Shown here piece by piece: positions 7,144-14,748 of a DNA stretch of 64,000 bases (the stretch's first letter is position 1; each line of letters opens with the position of its first letter). The notes beneath the pieces were generated by a model. That model saw only the letters and a list, made by a program, of their open reading frames with translations, made no database searches and was not told the origin of the DNA. Origin of the DNA: Conexibacter woesei DSM 14684 (lineage in GTDB: Bacteria > Actinomycetota > Thermoleophilia > Solirubrobacterales > Solirubrobacteraceae). The translations under genes and the position numbers were made by a program. The DNA lies in assembly GCF_000025265.1 (NCBI RefSeq), contig NC_013739.1, positions 3,162,001-3,226,000 on the forward strand, given 5' to 3'.

Positions 7144-9237
7144 ATGCGCCTCGTGACCCGTCTCGCGTCCGTCGTCGTGCTCGACACGCTGGTGCTGCTG
7201 GTGCTGGCCGCGGTCCTGCCCGGCTTCACCGCCGACGATTTCGGCGCCGCGCTGACGCTCGCGCTCCTGCTGGCGCTCGCGAACGCGCTGCTGTGGCCGC
7301 TGCTGATCCGCATCGCGCTGCCGTTCACGGTCGCCACGCTCGGCCTCGGCGCGCTGGTGCTGAACGCGCTCGTGCTGCTCGCGATCGCGCAGATCGACTA
7401 CGGCGTCCACGTGCGGGACTTCGGCACCGCGCTCGTCGTGACGCTGCTGCTGACCGCGATCAGCTCCGCCGCCAGCGCCGTGCTCGCGCTCGGGTCCGGC
7501 GACCTCTGGTACCGCGAGGTCGTGCGCAGACAGCTCAAGCGCACGAAGCTCGCCGTCGAGAGCGACGTGCCGGGCGTCCTGTTCCTGGAGATCGACGGGC
7601 TCGCGCACGAGGTGCTGCAGCGCGCCCTGCGCGACGGCAACGCGCCGACGCTGGCGCGCTGGGTCCGCGACGGCAGCCACGAGCTGCGGCGCTGGGAGAC
7701 CGATTGGTCCTCGCAGACCGGCGCCTGCCAGGCGGGGATCCTGCACGGCGACAACGACGACATGCCGGCGTTCCGCTGGTGGGAGAAGGACCGCGGCAAG
7801 GCGATCGTCACCAACCACCCGCGCGACGCGGCGGAGCTGGAGCGGCGCCGCTCCAACGGCCGCGGGCTGCTGCACGCCGACGGCGCCAGCCGCGCGAACA
7901 TCCTCTCCGGCGATGCGCCGCACAGCATGCTGACGATGAGCACCGTGCTCGACCGCAGACGGCAGGGCCGCCTCGGCCAGGACTACTTCGCCTACTTCGC
8001 GAGCCCCTACGGCGTCGCGCTGACGTTCCTGCGCTGCATCGGCGAGATCTGCGTCGAGAAGGCCTACGCGATCCAGCAGCGGCGCCGCGACGTGCTCCCG
8101 CGTGTCGACCGCTCGGGCTCCTACCCGCTCGTGCGCGCGTTCGGCACCGTGATCCAGCTCGACCTGCAGGTCGCGGCCGTCACCGCCGACGTGCTCGCCG
8201 GCCGGCCGGTCGTCTACACGACGTTCCTCGCCTACGACGAGGTCGCGCACCACTCCGGCGTCGAGCGGCCGGACACGCTGGCGGTGCTGCGGCGGGTCGA
8301 CCGCGCGATCGCGCGGATCGCCGCGGCGGTCGAGCACGGGCCGCGGCCGTACGAGCTGGTCGTGCTCGCCGACCACGGCCAGAGCCAGGGCGCGACGTTC
8401 CTGCAGCGCTACGGCGAGTCGCTCGAGCAGCTGGTCAGACGGGTCGTCGGGAACGGGAACGGGAACGGCGCGGCGAACGGCGGGAAGGTCCGCGCCGCGA
8501 CCGCCGCCTCCGACGAGGGCCGCGGCCAGCTCGTCGCCGGCCTCGCGGAGCTGGGCACGCGGCCGGGCGTGACGGGCCGGGCGGCGAAGGCGATCGCCGA
8601 GAGACGCGACGAGCAGGCGCAGTTGACCGAAGGTCAGGAGGCTCCCGACGTCGCCGTGATGGCGTCCGGCAACCTCGGCCTGATCTCGTTCCCGCGGGAG
8701 GCCGGCCGCGTGACGCTGGAGCAGATCGAGCAGCGCCGCCCGGGCCTGATCGACGCGCTGCGCGCGCACGAGGGGATCGGCTTCCTCCTCGTACGCTCAG
8801 AGCGCGACGGCGCTGTCGCGCTCGGTGCGAACGGCCGGCACCTGCTCGACAGCGGCAGGGTCGAGGGGGAGGACCCGCTGGCGCCGTTCGGCCCGCGCGC
8901 CGCCGACCACGTCCGCCGCACGGATCGCTTCCCGCACTGCCCCGACATCGTCGTCAACAGCACCTACTGGGAGGACGTCGACGAGGTCGCGGCGTTCGAG
9001 GAGCTGGTCGGCTCACACGGCGGCCTCGGCGGCGCCCAGGCGCAGCCGTTCGTCCTGCACCCGGCCGGGCTGCCATGGCCGGCCCGCGACGGCGACGAGG
9101 TCGTCGGCTCCGGCACCGTCCACCGCATCTTCTGCGGCTGGCTGGCGCAGCTCGGGCAGGACGGCTACGACCCGTTCGACGGCAGTTCGAGCGTCTCGCC
9201 GGGCGAGAGCGTCTCGACGCGGACCGACGGCGCGTAG
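7144..9237 (+). CDS. holin-like (PF04020) membrane domain fused to a phosphodiesterase
   Basis: A 697-residue fusion. Residues 1-125 carry about four membrane segments in the pattern of the Phage_holin_4_2 (YvlD) family, including the charged RxxxLP-type N-terminus. From about residue 140 the chain is a metal-dependent alkaline-phosphatase-superfamily hydrolase of the type I phosphodiesterase / nucleotide pyrophosphatase kind: FLEIDGLAHEV (first metal Asp), SSQTGACQAGIL (likely Thr/Ser nucleophile), TTFLAYDEVAHHSG and VVLADHGQSQG (second metal set). The enzyme domain presumably faces outside or is membrane-associated; substrate unknown. ATG 7144 is preferred over 7126. Its last 73 bases overlap the convergent gene. 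Confidence 0.8.
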   Translation: MRLVTRLASVVVLDTLVLLVLAAVLPGFTADDFGAALTLALLLALANALLWPLLIRIALPFTVATLGLGALVLNALVLLAIAQIDYGVHVRDFGTALVVTLLLTAISSAASAVLALGSGDLWYREVVRRQLKRTKLAVESDVPGVLFLEIDGLAHEVLQRALRDGNAPTLARWVRDGSHELRRWETDWSSQTGACQAGILHGDNDDMPAFRWWEKDRGKAIVTNHPRDAAELERRRSNGRGLLHADGASRANILSGDAPHSMLTMSTVLDRRRQGRLGQDYFAYFASPYGVALTFLRCIGEICVEKAYAIQQRRRDVLPRVDRSGSYPLVRAFGTVIQLDLQVAAVTADVLAGRPVVYTTFLAYDEVAHHSGVERPDTLAVLRRVDRAIARIAAAVEHGPRPYELVVLADHGQSQGATFLQRYGESLEQLVRRVVGNGNGNGAANGGKVRAATAASDEGRGQLVAGLAELGTRPGVTGRAAKAIAERRDEQAQLTEGQEAPDVAVMASGNLGLISFPREAGRVTLEQIEQRRPGLIDALRAHEGIGFLLVRSERDGAVALGANGRHLLDSGRVEGEDPLAPFGPRAADHVRRTDRFPHCPDIVVNSTYWEDVDEVAAFEELVGSHGGLGGAQAQPFVLHPAGLPWPARDGDEVVGSGTVHRIFCGWLAQLGQDGYDPFDGSSSVSPGESVSTRTDGA

Positions 9238-9923
9238 CGCGCCACGTGCGCGGCGAACTGGAGCGCGGGCGCGCGCAGCAGATGGCCGTGCCGGCGCGTG
9301 AGGCCGAACGGCAGGTAGGTGCCCCAGTGGATCGGGATCGCGACCCGCGGCGCGACGAGCGCGACCGCTCTCGCCGCGCCCTCGGGATCGAGGTGCCCGG
9401 GGCCGAGCGACGGGCCCCAGCCCCAGATCGGGACGAGCGCCACGTCGACGCTGCCGCGCAGCGCCTCCATCCCGTCGTCGAGGTCGGTGTCGCCGGCGAA
9501 CCAGACGCCGTCGACGACGTAGCCGAGCGCCTCCAGCTCGGCCGAGCGCGGCCACCGTCTCGTCGGATGCCAGGCCGGCACGACGTGCACCTCGGTCCCG
9601 CCCACGCCGACCGCGTCGCCCGCCGTGACCTGGTGGACGGGGTCGAACGGCAGCGACCGCACGAGCTGCCCCGCGCCGCGCGGCAGCAGGATCCCCGTGC
9701 TCGTCTGCGAGAGCCCCTTCAGCGAGGGGCGGTCGAGGTGGTCGTGGTGGACGTGCGAGACGAGCACGCCGTCGACCCGCCCGATCGCCTCCGCGGTCGG
9801 GGTCGGCGTGTGCCGCCGCAGATGCGCGACGCGCGAGCGCAGCACCGGATCGGTCAGCAGCCGCGTCCCGTCGCGCGTCTCGATCAGGACCGTCGCGTGG
9901 CCGAGCCAGGTGATCCGCCGCAT
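9165..9923 (-). CDS. MBL-fold metal-dependent hydrolase (UlaG-like)
   Basis: A 252-residue metallo-beta-lactamase-fold protein. The signature SHVHHDHLD supplies three His and an Asp for the dinuclear metal site; later ligands are WHPTRRW and FAGDTDLDDGM, with PIHWGTY near the end. The N-terminal ITWLGHATVLI is typical of the UlaG / NAPE-PLD-like branch that acts on lactones or phosphodiesters. It starts 68 bases before the divergent toxin-antitoxin pair and its 3' end overlaps the preceding plus-strand gene by 73 bases. Confidence 0.85.
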   Translation of the reverse strand: MRRITWLGHATVLIETRDGTRLLTDPVLRSRVAHLRRHTPTPTAEAIGRVDGVLVSHVHHDHLDRPSLKGLSQTSTGILLPRGAGQLVRSLPFDPVHQVTAGDAVGVGGTEVHVVPAWHPTRRWPRSAELEALGYVVDGVWFAGDTDLDDGMEALRGSVDVALVPIWGWGPSLGPGHLDPEGAARAVALVAPRVAIPIHWGTYLPFGLTRRHGHLLRAPALQFAAHVARYAPSVRVETLSPGETLELPSNGS

Positions 9924-9974
9924 CAGCGGAGCGTGGCAGACGGCGGAGCGGGGGCGCGGCGTCGCGCAATCTAA

Positions 9975-9990
9975 GTGCTATAAGTAGCAC
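9975..9990 (+). promoter_or_regulatory. palindromic operator with -10 element at the vapBC start
   Basis: A perfect inverted repeat GTGCTA-TAAG-TAGCAC. The sequence TATAAG at 9979-9984 inside it matches a -10 hexamer and ends 7 bases before the antitoxin ATG at 9992. So the operator, the -10 and the start codon are compressed into less than 20 bases. This fits leaderless transcription repressed by the antitoxin or toxin-antitoxin complex bound directly on the promoter. Confidence 0.7.
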
Positions 9991-9991
9991 C

Positions 9992-10267
9992 ATGCGTTCG
10001 ATCGGCATCAGAGAGCTGCGGCAGCAGGCGAGCCGCTACCTGCGGGAGGTCGAGCGCGGGGAGACGTTCGAGGTGACCGATCGCGGCCGCCCGGTCGCGC
10101 TGCTTGCTCCCGTACCCCAGGCAAGCACGGTCGAGCGGCTCGCGGCGAGCGGGCGGCTCCGCCGCGCGAGCGGCGACGTGCTCGCACTCGGCGAGCCGCT
10201 CGCGCCCGCAGCGGGCATCTCGACGCCGAGCGAGACGCTCGAGCGACTCCGCGACGATGAGCGCTGA
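9992..10267 (+). CDS. antitoxin, Phd/YefM family
   Basis: A 91-residue antitoxin. The N-terminal 45 residues match the Phd/YefM DNA-binding fold (IGIRELRQQASRYLREVE, then FEVTDRGRPVALLAP). The C-terminal half is polar and low-complexity, as expected for the disordered toxin-neutralising tail. The reading frame overlaps the toxin start by 11 bases, so the two are co-translated. Expected to repress its own promoter through the palindrome just before the ATG. Confidence 0.9.
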   Translation: MRSIGIRELRQQASRYLREVERGETFEVTDRGRPVALLAPVPQASTVERLAASGRLRRASGDVLALGEPLAPAAGISTPSETLERLRDDER

Positions 10268-10658
10268 CGCCGTTTGCTATCTCGACTCGTCGGCGCTCGT
10301 GAAGCTGGTCGTGCGGGAGCCGGAGTCGGCGACGCTCACCCGTCATCTGCGCTCACGGCCGGTCCGCGTCTCGTGTGCGCTGGCGACCGTGGAAGTCGTC
10401 CGCGCGGTAGGCGCGCACGGCCCCGAAGCGACCGATCGTGCGCGCCAGGTCCTCGACGGCGTCGACATGATCCGGCTCGACGATCCGCTGCTGCACGCCG
10501 CCGCGACGCTTGACGGCCCATTGCTTCGCAGCCTCGATGCGATCCACCTCGCCGCTGCGCTCGCGTTGCGGGAGGACGAGGTCGAGCTGATCACCTACGA
10601 CCGCCGCATGGCCGCGCACGCGGAGCAGCTCGGCTTCGTCGTCTCAGCGCCGGCCTGA
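10257..10658 (+). CDS. VapC-type PIN-domain toxin ribonuclease
   Basis: A 133-residue PIN domain, the Mg-dependent endoribonuclease toxin of type II systems. YLDSSALVKLVV carries the first catalytic Asp, a Glu in ATVEVVRA the second, LDAIHLAAAL the third and ITYDRRMAAHA the fourth. ATG at 10257 overlaps the antitoxin frame by 11 bases. All acidic residues appear intact. Its stop lies in the inverted repeat shared with the convergent gene. Confidence 0.9.
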   Translation: MSADAVCYLDSSALVKLVVREPESATLTRHLRSRPVRVSCALATVEVVRAVGAHGPEATDRARQVLDGVDMIRLDDPLLHAAATLDGPLLRSLDAIHLAAALALREDEVELITYDRRMAAHAEQLGFVVSAPA

Positions 10659-10672
10659 GGCCGTGGCCTCAG
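10655..10672. terminator. palindrome containing both stop codons of a convergent pair
   Basis: CTGAGGCC-GT-GGCCTCAG. The TGA of the toxin gene is in the left arm and the TGA (TCA on plus) of the spermidine-synthase-like gene in the right arm. It could act as a compact two-way terminator; no T-run follows. Confidence 0.4.
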
Positions 10673-11523
10673 TCGCGCGCGGGGCGGGCGCCGCCGAGCC
10701 ATCTCGTCAGCTCGTCGCCGCTGAGCAGCAGCTCGGGGACCGGGCCGCGCAGGGCGCGGCGGGCCAGCTCCGCGTGCGGCAAGGCGGAGGCGGTCGCGGC
10801 GGCGAGGATCACGACGTTGCCGCCTTGGCGGCCTCTGACGACCTTGCGCGTCGCGACGATCGCGACGTGGGGGAAGACCTCCCGCGCGGCGGCCGTCAGC
10901 GCGCGGGCAGCCGGGAGCGGCGGCGCGTCGATCACGTTCGCGGCGAACGCGCCGCCCGGCCGCAGCACCCGCTCCGCCCCGGCGACGCACTCGACCGTCG
11001 TCAGGTGCGTCGGGACGAAGGTGCCGTGGAAGGCGTCGAGCACGACCAGGTCGGCGCTGTCCGCTCTGCGGCGCTCCAGCACAGCGCGCGCGTCGGCGAC
11101 GCGCACACGCAGCGTGCGGCCGTCCGTTCTCAGTCCCAGCTGCGCGCGGGCGAGCGCGACCAGCTCGGGGTCGATCTCCGCCACCTCGCTGCGCGAGCCG
11201 GGCCGCGTCGCAGCGAGGTAGCGCGGCAGCGTGAAGCCGCCGCCTCCGAGGTGGAGCGCGTCGAGCGGCGCGCGCGGCGGGGCGAGCACGTCGGCGACGT
11301 CGGCGAAGCGGCGCACGTAGGCGAAGTCGATCCGCGTCGGGTCGCGCAGGTCGACGTGCGAGCAGTCCTCGCCGTCGAGCCGCAGCAGCCGCCGCCACGG
11401 CCGGCCCTCCTCCGGGATCACCTCCGCGAGCGCGTATGGCGTCCGCAGCTCGACGCGCTCGGCCGCGAAGCGGGCCGCGTCGTCGCGGCGGCTGCCGCGG
11501 CCGGTGCGGGAGCGCGGGGGCAT
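10669..11523 (-). CDS. spermidine-synthase-like (SAM-fold) protein
   Basis: A 284-residue Rossmann-fold protein of the spermidine synthase / methyltransferase group. DALHLGGGGFTLPRYLAA holds the glycine-rich loop, VAEIDPELVALAR the acidic residue that would bind the ribose, and VVLDAFHGTFVP the position of the synthase active-site region. It is soluble, lacking membrane segments, and closely resembles the C-terminal half of the protein encoded at 50610-52112 (same GGGGFTLPR block). True aminopropyl transfer is not shown. Convergent with the toxin gene, with 10 bases between. Confidence 0.75.
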   Translation of the reverse strand: MPPRSRTGRGSRRDDAARFAAERVELRTPYALAEVIPEEGRPWRRLLRLDGEDCSHVDLRDPTRIDFAYVRRFADVADVLAPPRAPLDALHLGGGGFTLPRYLAATRPGSRSEVAEIDPELVALARAQLGLRTDGRTLRVRVADARAVLERRRADSADLVVLDAFHGTFVPTHLTTVECVAGAERVLRPGGAFAANVIDAPPLPAARALTAAAREVFPHVAIVATRKVVRGRQGGNVVILAAATASALPHAELARRALRGPVPELLLSGDELTRWLGGARPARD

Positions 11524-11591
11524 GGGGGGACAGGATGCCGCGTCGGGAGGTCGCCGGGCGGCCCGGCGCGCGCACGCGACTCAGGTGGCGG

Positions 11592-12119
11592 CTAGGCGGC
11601 GGCTGCTGCCGCGGCGACCGCGAGCCTGTCGGCGCGGTCGTTGAGCGCCTTGTGCGCGTGCCCGTCGCCGGTCTCGTGGCCGCGGACCCAGTGCCAGCGG
11701 ACGGTCTCGTGGCGGCCGACCTCGGAGTCGAGCGCCATCACGAGGTCCTGGTTCTTGACCGGGTCGCCGCTCGCCGTCTTCCAGCCCTTGCGCTTCCAGC
11801 CCGTGATCCATCTCGTCATCGAGTTCAGCATCAGCTGCGAGTCGGTGACGATGCAGACACGGCTGCCGGCCGGCAGCGAGCGCATGCCCTCCAGCGCGGC
11901 CGTGTACTCCATCCGGTTGTTCGTCGTCGCCGGGTCGCCGCCGGAGTACTCGAGCGGCTCGCCGCCGTCGGCCGGGACGACGATCGCGGCCCAGCCGCCT
12001 GGTCCTGGGTTCCCCTTGCACGCCCCGTCGGTCCACACGAGCGCCTCGCCGAGCAGCTGCTCGACGGGTCTCTCGACGATCTTGGCGCGGGGGCGGGAAC
12101 GGCGTCTGGGAGCTGGCAC
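11592..12119 (-). CDS. rnhA: ribonuclease HI
   Basis: A 175-residue RNase H that degrades RNA in RNA-DNA hybrids. All four carboxylates are visible: WTDGACKGNPG (Asp), NNRMEYTAAL (Glu), IVTDSQLML (Asp) and KALNDRADRL (Asp); the basic handle region GWKRKGWK is present. I place the start at GTG 12119 because TACTGT lies 8 bases upstream (12128-12133), matching the leaderless pattern seen elsewhere here. A GTG at 12182 would add 21 residues of Pro/Arg-rich sequence. The product ends in an Ala tail. Confidence 0.92.
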   Translation of the reverse strand: MPAPRRRSRPRAKIVERPVEQLLGEALVWTDGACKGNPGPGGWAAIVVPADGGEPLEYSGGDPATTNNRMEYTAALEGMRSLPAGSRVCIVTDSQLMLNSMTRWITGWKRKGWKTASGDPVKNQDLVMALDSEVGRHETVRWHWVRGHETGDGHAHKALNDRADRLAVAAAAAAA

Positions 12120-12185
12120 GGCGCGGAACAGTAGCCGGGCCGGCGGCGGTACGTCGGCCGGCGAGCGGCTGTCACGTCGCACCTC

Positions 12186-12219
12186 CCGCCGGTGCGCCTC
12201 AGCGGCGGCGCACCGGCGG
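12186..12219 (-). terminator. strong hairpin downstream of the secreted-protein gene
   Basis: CCGCCGGTGCGC and GCGCACCGGCGG form a perfect 12-bp stem (13 with one more C-G pair) around a loop of about 8 bases. It lies 17 bases after the stop of the minus-strand gene 12236-12919 and just before rnhA. There is no T-run, as is frequent in very G+C-rich actinobacteria. Confidence 0.65.
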
Positions 12220-12235
12220 TGGTGAGGCGCTCGCG

Positions 12236-12919
12236 CTAGCTCCAGACGCTCGCGGCGGGAGCGTCGCGCCAGCTTCCGGGCGTGGTCGAGGACCCCGCGT
12301 CGGGGGCCTCGTCGCTGTCGCCAGGATCTCTCGGGGGTTCGGGCGCGCTGCCGTCGGGCGCCGCCGGCGGGGCCGGCACGCCGCCTCTCCCGGGCGCGCA
12401 GTCGCCGCCGGGGCCGCCGCGGAAGGACGGACGCGGGATGTCCTTCGGCCCGGTCATCTGGACCAGCTCGCCGATCCGCTCTCTCAGCCCTGCGAGCATC
12501 TCGTCACGCGCTCTGGCGCCGAGCCAGCCGTCGTCGACCGCTCTGTCGAGCCGCGCCGTCGCGTCGGCGAGGAGCGCCTCCTCGAGGCCCTCGACCGACT
12601 TGCCCTCGGCTCTCGCGACGTCGGCGAGCGATCTGCCGTCGGACAGGCGGTCGCGCAGCTCCTCCTGCGAGAGGCCGAGGTAGTCGGCCGCGGCGCCGGC
12701 GTCGCCGAGCAGGAAGCCGCCGCCGCGAGGGCCGAACGCGAAGCCGCCCGGTCCGTGGTCGCCGGGATGCGCCGGGGCCGTGCGCGCGGCGTCGGGCGCC
12801 GTCTGCGTCCCCTGCTTCGACGGCGAGTCGCCGGACGCGGCATAGGCGACGCCGCCTCCGGCGAGCGCGAGGATGGCCGCCGCGCCGGCGAGGGCGCGGG
12901 TTGTGGTTCTGGCGTTCAC
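12236..12919 (-). CDS. secreted protein, unknown
   Basis: A 227-residue protein with a signal peptide (residues 1-28, ending AYAASG). After a Gly/Pro/His-rich linker, residues 75-150 form a compact helical unit: YLGLSQEELRDRLSDGRSLA followed by VARAEGKSVEGLEEAL, a pattern in which a short LGLS helix is followed by a GxSLA helix; I do not know a function for it. The C-terminal 70 residues are Pro/Asp-rich and probably disordered. GTG start at 12919 with AAAGGAG 11 bases upstream. Several Arg are encoded by AGA. Confidence 0.72.
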   Translation of the reverse strand: MNARTTTRALAGAAAILALAGGGVAYAASGDSPSKQGTQTAPDAARTAPAHPGDHGPGGFAFGPRGGGFLLGDAGAAADYLGLSQEELRDRLSDGRSLADVARAEGKSVEGLEEALLADATARLDRAVDDGWLGARARDEMLAGLRERIGELVQMTGPKDIPRPSFRGGPGGDCAPGRGGVPAPPAAPDGSAPEPPRDPGDSDEAPDAGSSTTPGSWRDAPAASVWS

Positions 12920-13016
12920 TGGGTCGCTGCTCCTTTCGGGAGGGGACTCAATGGCATCAACGTCGTCTGAGAAGCGGCTAAGAGCTTGCTGGGAGTCGTC
13001 GCCGGCGGGAGCGCGC

Positions 13017-13022
13017 TAGCCT
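13017..13022 (+). promoter_or_regulatory. -10-like TAGCCT for a leaderless gene
   Basis: TAGCCT ends 8 bases before ATG 13031 with no Shine-Dalgarno sequence between. One of the repeated TAnnnT-N6-8-start arrangements in this window. Confidence 0.5.
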
Positions 13023-13030
13023 CGACGGCG

Positions 13031-13801
13031 ATGTCCGAGTCGCAGCTGCCAGCGAAGATCGAGCAGGTCGCGGCCGCGCTGGCCGACCTCCCCGGCGTCG
13101 AAGCCGTCGTCCTCGGTGGCTCGCGCGCGACGGGCACGCACCGGCCCGACAGCGACTGGGACCTCGGCCTCTATTACCGCCCCTCGCGGCGATCGTTCGA
13201 TCCCGGCGGCCTGCGTGGCCTCGGCTATGACGGCCACGTCTCCGAGGTGGGCGAGTGGGGTCCGATCGTCAACGGCGGCGGATGGCTGACGGTCGAGCAG
13301 ACGCCCGTCGACGTCCTCTTCCGCGACCTCGACACCGTCGAGAGATGGCAGCGGGATGCGGAGCAGGGGCGGTTCGAGCTGCTGTGCCAGAACGGCTACA
13401 TCGTCGGCGCCCCGACCTATCTGCCCGTCGGCGAGCTGGCGATCTGCCGGCCGATCGCGGGCGAGGTCCCGCGGGCGACCTTCCCGGTCGCGCTCGCCAC
13501 GAGCGCTGCCGCGTGGTGGAAGGGTCGCGCCGGCGTCTCGCTGATGTTCGCCGAGAGATATGCCGAGACGGGCGACGCCGTCTGCTGCAGCGGGATGCTG
13601 GTCGACGCCGCGCTCTGCACCGCGCACGCGCGGCTCGCTCAGCGGCGCGAATGGGTCCTCAACGAGAAGCGCCTGCTCGCGCGCGCCGGACTCGGCGATC
13701 TGCAACGGCTGCTCCCGTCGGCAGCCGCTGAGCGGGACCTCGCGGCGACCGTCGCGGCGTTCGGCAGAGCGCTCGAAGCGGACCCGCTCGCGGCGCGCTG
13801 A
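13031..13801 (+). CDS. nucleotidyltransferase-domain protein
   Basis: A 256-residue protein with the polymerase-beta-type nucleotidyltransferase motif: VVLGGSRATGTHRPDSDWD followed by LGLYY, giving the GS block and the two Asp of DxD that bind metal. A Trp-rich segment GEWGPIVNGGGW and a helical C-terminal domain follow. Proteins of this layout are annotated as nucleotidyltransferases, some as aminoglycoside adenylyltransferase relatives; the target here is unknown. No operon partner. Confidence 0.8.
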   Translation: MSESQLPAKIEQVAAALADLPGVEAVVLGGSRATGTHRPDSDWDLGLYYRPSRRSFDPGGLRGLGYDGHVSEVGEWGPIVNGGGWLTVEQTPVDVLFRDLDTVERWQRDAEQGRFELLCQNGYIVGAPTYLPVGELAICRPIAGEVPRATFPVALATSAAAWWKGRAGVSLMFAERYAETGDAVCCSGMLVDAALCTAHARLAQRREWVLNEKRLLARAGLGDLQRLLPSAAAERDLAATVAAFGRALEADPLAAR

Positions 13802-13822
13802 GCGGGGTCCCTCGGATACACC

Positions 13823-13846
13823 GAGCGGCTTGTTCCCAAGCCGCTC
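13823..13846. terminator. bidirectional hairpin between convergent genes
   Basis: GAGCGGCTT-GTTCCC-AAGCCGCTC, a perfect 9-bp stem with a 6-base loop, between the stops of the nucleotidyltransferase gene (13801) and the repressor gene (13850). A second hairpin, GCTCCGC-TCAG-GCGGAGC (13843-13860), overlaps its right arm and runs into the last codons of the repressor gene. Confidence 0.7.
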
Positions 13847-13849
13847 CGC

Positions 13850-14317
13850 TCAGGCGGAGCGCTTCGCCGCGCGCGTGCGGCTGCGCGCGGGGGCTGGCCT
13901 GACGCGGTCGCCGACCGGGCTCGTGTCGCACGGACGCTCGCCGGTCCAGCTGGCGAGGCGGAGGTGCTGCTCGAGCTTGGGGGAGATGGCGGCGAGCAGG
14001 TGGTCGGCCTCGTCGGCGATCTCCTCGTTGGGGATCGTCGTCTGCGTGCGCAGGAAGCGCTCGACGACGCTGCGCCGGCGCCGCATCGACGCAGCTTCGT
14101 GGCGGCCGGTCGCGGTCAACTGCCAGCCGCGCTGGGCGGCTCTTTCGATGTATCCGTCACGCGCGAGGCGGCGAAGCATCTCGTGGACGGTCGGCGCCGA
14201 CAGCTCGAGCGCGCGCGCCACGGCAGCGGCCGCGACGGTGTGACGATCCCCGCCGAGCGCGGCGATCGTCTCGAGGTAGCGAGCCTCTGCGCGGCTCGGT
14301 GAGGTCTGCTCCGTCAT
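13850..14317 (-). CDS. DtxR/MntR-family metal-dependent repressor
   Basis: A 155-residue winged-helix regulator. Residues 10-65 give the DtxR-type N-terminal domain (RYLETIAAL, AVARALELSAPTVHEMLRRL, GYIERAAQRGWQLT) and residues 70-130 the helical dimerisation and metal-binding domain (RRRSVVERFLR, EEIADEADHLLAAIS, LEQHL). The SH3-like third domain of DtxR is missing, as in MntR, and the last 25 residues are basic. It may sense Mn or Fe. Its promoter contains TATCAT 8 bases before ATG and a palindrome at 14349-14361. Confidence 0.85.
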   Translation of the reverse strand: MTEQTSPSRAEARYLETIAALGGDRHTVAAAAVARALELSAPTVHEMLRRLARDGYIERAAQRGWQLTATGRHEAASMRRRRSVVERFLRTQTTIPNEEIADEADHLLAAISPKLEQHLRLASWTGERPCDTSPVGDRVRPAPARSRTRAAKRSA

Positions 14318-14325
14318 GGCCGCGA

Positions 14326-14331
14326 ATGATA
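14326..14331 (-). promoter_or_regulatory. -10-like TATCAT of the DtxR/MntR-like gene
   Basis: Read on the minus strand, TATCAT ends 8 bases before ATG 14317 with no ribosome-binding site, indicating leaderless transcription. Confidence 0.5.
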
Positions 14332-14348
14332 ACGCAAGGCGCTAAAGA

Positions 14349-14361
14349 TAGCCAGCGGCTA
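14349..14361. promoter_or_regulatory. candidate operator of the DtxR/MntR-like repressor
   Basis: TAGCC-AGC-GGCTA is a perfect palindrome 18 bases upstream of the TATCAT box. It overlaps a second palindrome, GCTA-AAGA-TAGC at 14341-14352. Placement in the short gap before the repressor gene suggests autoregulation; this is inference. Confidence 0.45.
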
Positions 14362-14379
14362 AACACTGTTGCGCGCGCA

Positions 14380-14730
14380 TCAGAGGTCGTTCTGCGCGTG
14401 CTCGGGGACGAGGTCCAACTGCTCCATCCGGCGGTGGCCCCAGCGCCCGAGCGACTCGAGCGCCGCGTTGAGCGCGACGCCCTCGTCGGTCAGCTCGTAC
14501 TCGACCTTCGGCGGGACGACGTCGTAGACCGTGCGGCGCACGATCCCGTCGGCCTCCAGCTCGCGCAGCTGTTGCGCGAGCACCTTCTCGCTCACGCCCG
14601 GGAGCGCGCGCCGCAGCTCGCCGAAGCGGTGCAGACGGGCGTCCAGCGCCCACAGGATCAGCGCCTTCCACTTGCCGCCGACGACGTCCATCGCCGCGTC
14701 GATTCCGCAGCTGTAGGGCGGATTGCGCAT
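14380..14730 (-). CDS. HxlR-family transcriptional regulator
   Basis: A 116-residue winged-helix protein with the HxlR pattern: a single Cys near the N-terminus (YSCGIDAAMDVVGGKWK), then LRRALPGVSEKVLAQQLREL for the recognition helix, GIVRRTVYDVVPPKVEYEL for the wing and a final dimerisation helix. The Cys at residue 8 is where thiol-sensing members have theirs. TATCGT at 14738-14743 lies 7 bases before the ATG, so it may have its own promoter in addition to read-through from the oxidoreductase gene 18 bases upstream. Confidence 0.9.
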   Translation of the reverse strand: MRNPPYSCGIDAAMDVVGGKWKALILWALDARLHRFGELRRALPGVSEKVLAQQLRELEADGIVRRTVYDVVPPKVEYELTDEGVALNAALESLGRWGHRRMEQLDLVPEHAQNDL

Positions 14731-14737
14731 CCGCCCG

Positions 14738-14743
14738 ACGATA
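14738..14743 (-). promoter_or_regulatory. -10-like TATCGT of the HxlR gene
   Basis: TATCGT on the minus strand ends 7 bases before ATG 14730, between the oxidoreductase stop and the regulator start. It could give a separate leaderless regulator transcript. Confidence 0.45.
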
Positions 14744-14748
14744 GCTGC

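Noticed and set aside
7144-7520. Prophage holin
   Set aside because: The PF04020 family name mentions phage, but there is no endolysin, structural or integrase gene nearby and the domain is fused to a phosphodiesterase.
9992-10658. Mobile island suggested by the toxin-antitoxin pair
   Set aside because: No integrase, transposase, direct repeats or base-composition change around it; flanking genes look chromosomal.
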